Assembly (NCBI GenBank): GCA_045594445.1
Contig: JAZNYL010000111.1
Coordinates: forward strand, 1-64,000
Source of the DNA: SVQP01 sp045594445
Lineage (GTDB): Bacteria > Bacillota > Clostridia > Oscillospirales > CAG-272
Length of the DNA: 64,000 nt
Direction: 5' to 3'
Made by a program: the position numbers and the translations under genes. The notes below the pieces were generated by a model, which saw only the letters and a list, made by a program, of their open reading frames with translations, was not told the origin of the DNA and did no database searches. Below are positions 60,047-64,000 of the stretch, piece by piece; position 1 is the first letter of the stretch, and each line of letters starts with the position of its first letter.

Positions 60047-61288
60047 TCAAAGAATGATCTGCTCGGGCAGGCCGTTCACGTACTCGGGGGATCTCTCGCC
60101 CAAAATCAGCGGACGCAGATATGCAAGGCATGCGTCGGTGATACCGTTATGCTCTGCGTTGATATACTCGTCGGGCACACGCTTGATCTTGTTGGCGATC
60201 TCGTGCACGTCGGCGCAGTCTATCTCGCAAGCATAGGGCACGCTCGAAATTCTGCGATACAGCATCATCTTGCCGCTCTCGCCCTGCTCTGCTGCGAGGG
60301 CTGCCGCGCGACCGATGGCAACCGAATCCGCAATATCGGTAGCGGACACCAGATGTCCCGCGCAGCGCTGGCAAACGTTGAGCTCCACCGAGCGCACCTT
60401 GCAGCCGATGCGGTCACGCACCGCATACTCCAGCGCCTTGCCCGTACCTGCCAGATACTGGTGGCCGAACACGTCCTTGACGCCGCTCTGCGCACCTGCA
60501 CCCACGTACGTGCCGTCGGCAAAGCGAATACCCTCGGAAACCGCTACCACCACGTTGGGATGACGCTCAAGTGCCGCCTTGACGCTGCTGATAAATTCAT
60601 CCATGCAGAAGGGCTTTTCGGGCAGGTAGACAAGATCCGGCTCCTCGCCGTTTGCCAATCTGCCGAGTGCGGCCGAGGTGGTCAGCCAGCCTGCGTCTCT
60701 GCCCATGATCTCCACGATAGTGACCGCCTTGCTGGTATATACGGCTGCATCACGGATGATCTCGGACACGGTGGTTGCCACGTACTTTGCAGCCGAGCCG
60801 AATCCGGGTGTGTGGTCGGTGCCCTCCAGGTCGTTGTCAATCGTCTTGGGCACGCCCATGACGCGCATGTCGTAGCCGCTCTCTGCCACGAATGCAGACA
60901 GCTTGGACACGGTATCCATGGAGTCGTTACCGCCGATATAGAAGAAATAGCGGATGTCGTATTTTTTGAAAACGGTCAGCAGCTGCTCGTAGAACGCGGG
61001 ATCGTCCTCGTGCTTTGGCAATTTTTTGCGGCAGGAGCCAAGCGCCGCTGCAGGCGTCAGTTCCAAGGCCGCGAGCTTTTTCTCGTCCTCGGCGAAAATT
61101 CCGAGGTCTACAAGGCGTTCCTGCATCAACCCCTCGATGCCGTTGCGCATACCGTACAGCTTACCGATCGCGCCCTCTCTTTGGTTGATCTCGATCACGC
61201 CGCGAATCACGCCCGCTAAGGTTGCGTTGATTGCCGCGGTCGGTCCGCCCGACTGTCCCACAACTGCGTTTCCGTATAATTTGCTCAT
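60047..61288 (-). CDS. pfp: Pyrophosphate-type 6-phosphofructokinase
   Basis: 413 residues. VVGQSGGPTAAINATLAG at the start, FYIGGNDSMDTV (about 113-124), and PKTIDNDLEGTDHTPGFGSA (about 142-161). The GGND and PKTIDND forms replace GGDG and PGTIDND of the ATP enzyme, indicating use of pyrophosphate. EIMGRDAGWLT (about 190-200) binds fructose-6-phosphate. Catalyses the reversible phosphorylation of fructose-6-phosphate in glycolysis. ATG 61288 after AAAGGGA; consensus promoter upstream. Confidence 0.92.
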   Translation of the reverse strand: MSKLYGNAVVGQSGGPTAAINATLAGVIRGVIEINQREGAIGKLYGMRNGIEGLMQERLVDLGIFAEDEKKLAALELTPAAALGSCRKKLPKHEDDPAFYEQLLTVFKKYDIRYFFYIGGNDSMDTVSKLSAFVAESGYDMRVMGVPKTIDNDLEGTDHTPGFGSAAKYVATTVSEIIRDAAVYTSKAVTIVEIMGRDAGWLTTSAALGRLANGEEPDLVYLPEKPFCMDEFISSVKAALERHPNVVVAVSEGIRFADGTYVGAGAQSGVKDVFGHQYLAGTGKALEYAVRDRIGCKVRSVELNVCQRCAGHLVSATDIADSVAIGRAAALAAEQGESGKMMLYRRISSVPYACEIDCADVHEIANKIKRVPDEYINAEHNGITDACLAYLRPLILGERSPEYVNGLPEQIIL

Positions 61289-61327
61289 ATATTTTTCCCT
61301 TTCTTTTGGTGCAGAATTTCTGCTTTT

Positions 61328-61356
61328 AGTATACCATATTGCGTCTCAATTGTCAA
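61328..61356 (-). promoter_or_regulatory. Promoter of the pfp-SDR operon
   Basis: TTGACA (61351-61356), 17-base spacer, TATACT (61328-61333). No clear promoter for the divergent plus-strand lipoprotein gene was seen in 61357-61490. Confidence 0.85.
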
Positions 61357-61490
61357 CGCAAAAAGCGCAAGTCCACACGTTCACAAAACGTTTACAAATA
61401 TTTTTTTCCAAATACGCGAACGTTTTTGCAAAAAATGCGATTTTACAGATGAAGGTGGAGCTTCAAATATACCCAAAGGAGAGCTGAGTG

Positions 61491-62870
61491 ATGAGAAAAA
61501 TACTGATTTGGATAAGCTTTTTACTGCTTTGCAGCACGCTTTTTGCTTGCGGTGCACAGCAGCAACTGCCTGCGGTTGACCTCAGCTCTCCTGCAACGAC
61601 CGCCAAGCAGGCACTTACCTACATGGACGCGCAGCTGGCGGCGCAAAAAAGCTATCGCGCAGATGGAATGACAGAATTTATTCTGTATACGCAAGGCGTT
61701 CGGGTGCGCAGCGAGATGGAAACCGTTACGATTGAGGACGCGGGCGAGCGGACAAGCGATTATTATTCCTATGGTCACAGCGACGGAACCATGCAAATAG
61801 GCTCCAAGAAATACGACGTTTTTACCGTTGAGGCCTATGCGGACGGCGTTGCCTATTCGTCGGTTTCGCAAAACAAAAAGAAACGAAAATTGCGCGCGAA
61901 AATGTCACTTCCCGCCTATATTGAGTACCGCAATCAAGAGCAGGCCTTGCTGGATTTCGACTTTGCGACCTGCGAAAACACAAAGCTTGAGAAAACCGAA
62001 AAAGGTTATCTTGTCACCTGCTCCGGTTATAGCGAGCAGGCCCTGCAAAGCATAGCCGACATGACCGGCATCACAGCCTTCAACGACGACACTTTAGCGG
62101 ATATGCAGGTCACGTTTGCGCTGGACCAAAGCTATCTGCCGCAGAAAATTTCCTTGGAGCTGATCATTACAAGCGAAAACAACTACAAGGAATATCCGCC
62201 CCATTTCCGCATGGAGCTCAAATTCTCGGAGTACAACGAGGCTGAGCACATTACAAGAAACATTGAGCCCGAGGATTACACCGAGGTCAAGGATCTGCGC
62301 CTGCTTGGCGAGCTGGAGCAAAAGATCCTTGAGACGTTGGACAAAAAGCAGAGCGGCTTTACACGAGAGCTCTCTCATACGATCACGGTCGACGGCCAAA
62401 GCAGCACCGACACCGTGGTGGACACCGTAGCCACCTTTTCCAACACCGACGAGGGCTTTTCCTTCAAGGCGGAGCTGGAGGACGGCGACGTGGGCACCAA
62501 GGTGACGTACGGCGGCGGAGATCTGATAGGGCTTCCCGGCATCGCGGGATCCAAGATCAATCGCATGAGTGACGAGCAGGCAAAGCAGTTGCTGTCCGTG
62601 CTGATCAACGACCCTTCGTACGGGTACGACGTCACGCGCGTGATCAACATTGAGAAAACCCGCAGCGGCTATCTTGTCCCGTCCGAAACAAGCTTTCCCG
62701 AGCAGCTGGAGGGCTCGCTTGGCATCAACCTTGAACAAGAAAGCGAGACCATTGAATTCGTAATCAAATGGGGCAGGATCACCAAGATCATTCACTCATT
62801 TGACTCCACGGGAAAATTCAACGGTCAAGAGATACAGTATTCGGGTACTATTACCGTAACGTTTGACTAA
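61491..62870 (+). CDS. Lipoprotein of unknown function, paralogue 1
   Basis: 459 residues. ATG 61491 is preferred to GTG 61488 given AAAGGAGAG 9 bases upstream. Signal peptide with lipobox L-F-A-C20. Body: SYRADGMTEFILYTQGVRV (about 53-72), DYYSYGHSDGTMQ, LADMQVTFALDQSYLPQKISLEL, IEPEDYTEVKDLRLLGELE and VLINDPSYGYDVTRV. These blocks recur in order in the next gene. No family name recognised; the fold may be a two-domain beta barrel like some LolA/YcnI-type lipoproteins, but that is a guess. Followed by 16 bases and the paralogue. Confidence 0.75.
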   Translation: MRKILIWISFLLLCSTLFACGAQQQLPAVDLSSPATTAKQALTYMDAQLAAQKSYRADGMTEFILYTQGVRVRSEMETVTIEDAGERTSDYYSYGHSDGTMQIGSKKYDVFTVEAYADGVAYSSVSQNKKKRKLRAKMSLPAYIEYRNQEQALLDFDFATCENTKLEKTEKGYLVTCSGYSEQALQSIADMTGITAFNDDTLADMQVTFALDQSYLPQKISLELIITSENNYKEYPPHFRMELKFSEYNEAEHITRNIEPEDYTEVKDLRLLGELEQKILETLDKKQSGFTRELSHTITVDGQSSTDTVVDTVATFSNTDEGFSFKAELEDGDVGTKVTYGGGDLIGLPGIAGSKINRMSDEQAKQLLSVLINDPSYGYDVTRVINIEKTRSGYLVPSETSFPEQLEGSLGINLEQESETIEFVIKWGRITKIIHSFDSTGKFNGQEIQYSGTITVTFD

Positions 62871-62886
62871 ATAAAGGAGGACGACT

Positions 62887-64000
62887 ATGAAAAAAAGACT
62901 TTCTATCATTGCACTATTACTGTTATTTTCGCTGATGCTTGCGTCCTGCGACAGCCTTTTGGGCGTGCTCCCTGCCCCCATGACGGCCAATGCGCTTGAG
63001 CGACGCGTCAATTTCAAAATGAACGATTATAAAAGCTACCGCGTCGATATTGAAATGACCTACACCACTTACGTAAGCGGCAAGATCACGGGCACGGCCA
63101 AGGGCTTTATGATTGAAGATCAAGGAGAGAGCAAGGACGACTACTACTCTTACATGGAGCTGCAAAACGAGGTCAAAAACGGTTCTGCCTCGATCCGCAT
63201 CAGAACCGTGGAGGCATATAGCGACGGGATGGCGTTCTCGGTATTCGGTGACGGATCCGCTACGCGCAGACTGTATGCCGAAATGTCGGTCAAGGAATAC
63301 AACGCATACAGACAGGGCGAGAGCGTAACTCAGTTGAATTTGGAGGATTGCAAAAGCTCCGAAATGGAAAAGACCGCGGATGGGTACTTGCTGAAATATT
63401 CGGAATACACGCCCCGGGCAATCGAGCAGTTTGCGCGTGCCTCGGGACTTGATGGGGACTTATTTGGCGAGGATCTCAAGGATCTGATCGTGACCATGGA
63501 GGTCAACCATGATTACCTGCCCACCAAGGTCACACTGGATCTGGTGTTTGACGTGGAGGAGGGTGCTTACTATCAGCCCAAGGCAAGCATGACAATGACG
63601 TATTCGCAGTTTGGCGAAGCCGAGCGCGTTACAAAAGGATTGGATCCCGATAACTACACAAAAATTGAAAGCCTTTCCCTTCTCAAGGATCTGCAGCAGC
63701 TGATCGACGACAGAACGGATGCCAAGAAGGGCTCTTTCACCTACTCATCCTCGCAAAGCGCGTCACTCATGACGCAAAGCGAGAAGCAGAATCAGACAAG
63801 CAAGGTCACCTTTGAGCGAACCAAGGACGGCCTTACCTACGAGATGGACGTTACGGGCGACGGCGTGACAAGCTATCACGCAGAATATGCAAACGGTGAG
63901 CTGAGCACCGAAACCAACGGAACAACCAAAACCAGTAAGCTGGATCAAGACAAGGCAGAAAAGACGATTGCCGAGCTGATTAACGATCCCGCTATGGGAT
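62887..64000 (+). CDS. Lipoprotein of unknown function, paralogue 2 (C-terminus outside window)
   Basis: 371 codons to the window edge with no stop. ATG 62887 after AAAGGAGGACGACT. Lipobox L-A-S-C21, then CDSLLGVLP. SYRVDIEMTYTTYVSG, DYYSYMELQNEV, VEAYSDGMAFSV, MEVNHDYLPTKVTLDL, LDPDNYTKIESLSLLKDLQ and ELINDPAMG line up with paralogue 1. The two form a plus-strand operon that may continue beyond the edge. Function unknown. Confidence 0.75.
   Translation, partial: MKKRLSIIALLLLFSLMLASCDSLLGVLPAPMTANALERRVNFKMNDYKSYRVDIEMTYTTYVSGKITGTAKGFMIEDQGESKDDYYSYMELQNEVKNGSASIRIRTVEAYSDGMAFSVFGDGSATRRLYAEMSVKEYNAYRQGESVTQLNLEDCKSSEMEKTADGYLLKYSEYTPRAIEQFARASGLDGDLFGEDLKDLIVTMEVNHDYLPTKVTLDLVFDVEEGAYYQPKASMTMTYSQFGEAERVTKGLDPDNYTKIESLSLLKDLQQLIDDRTDAKKGSFTYSSSQSASLMTQSEKQNQTSKVTFERTKDGLTYEMDVTGDGVTSYHAEYANGELSTETNGTTKTSKLDQDKAEKTIAELINDPAMG

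Overview
The window looks like a chromosomal segment of an uncultured, spore-forming member of the Clostridia (Bacillota). Evidence seen directly: a complete division and cell-wall cluster (mraZ to ftsZ) containing a PASTA-bearing penicillin-binding protein of SpoVD type, a GerA/SpoVAF-type spore germination membrane protein, an IspH-ribosomal-protein-S1 fusion as found in many Clostridia, strong AAGGAGG ribosome binding sites, sigma-A promoters of TTGACA-17-TATAAT type, and a pyrophosphate-type phosphofructokinase. No rRNA, tRNA, CRISPR array, transposase or phage gene was recognised.

Left part (1-19.2 kb, all minus strand): a surface-structure region. Two operons start with nearly the same promoter, a long structured leader and a large prepilin-like gene. 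Locus A (7438 down to beyond base 1) is prepilin, Lgt-like membrane protein, a seven-helix membrane protein resembling Pyr4-type terpene cyclases, then a giant Cys-module surface protein that runs off the window. Locus B (18147 down to 8019) is prepilin, a giant Cys-module protein with a C-terminal dockerin, a protein with two cohesin-like domains and a dockerin, and a membrane-anchored protein with a cohesin-like domain, an InlB-type repeat and a Thr/Glu/Pro stalk. A third, short pilin (18631-19059) has its own promoter and terminator. I infer a dockerin/cohesin-assembled surface display system linked to pilin-like subunits; no pilus motor or prepilin peptidase lies in the window.

Middle (19.2-34.4 kb): a self-regulating MerR-family gene with a classic 19-bp-spacer promoter; an operon DUF1385 - nagB - ywlG; divergent yajC and a TIGR04086 membrane protein joined by a terminator-like hairpin that contains the second gene's ribosome binding site; then a run of minus-strand genes (U32 peptidase, uppP, Toprim/RNase M5-like, rlmA-like methyltransferase, family 2 glycosyltransferase, and four tandem lipoproteins sharing a motif just after the lipobox); a small membrane protein and an ion-transporter-superfamily permease.

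34.5-41.2 kb: operon rpiR-type regulator, HI0933 flavoprotein, cmk, plsC-like acyltransferase, ispH-rpsA, followed by a GNAT acetyltransferase. 41.3-43.2 kb (plus strand): a small protein of unknown function coupled to a second MurE-like Mur ligase, which converges on ftsZ.

43.3-57 kb: the division/cell-wall (dcw) operon, transcribed on the minus strand in the order mraZ, rsmH, ftsL-like, spoVD/pbp, murE, murF, mraY, ftsW, murG, ftsQ, ftsZ. murD, murC and ftsA are missing from it. TGGGG repeats spaced as MraZ operators lie just downstream of the cluster's -10 box. 57.2-61.3 kb holds the spore germination gene, a block of dispersed hairpin repeats, and an SDR-pfp pair. The right edge has two paralogous lipoproteins on the plus strand, the second cut off by the end of the window.
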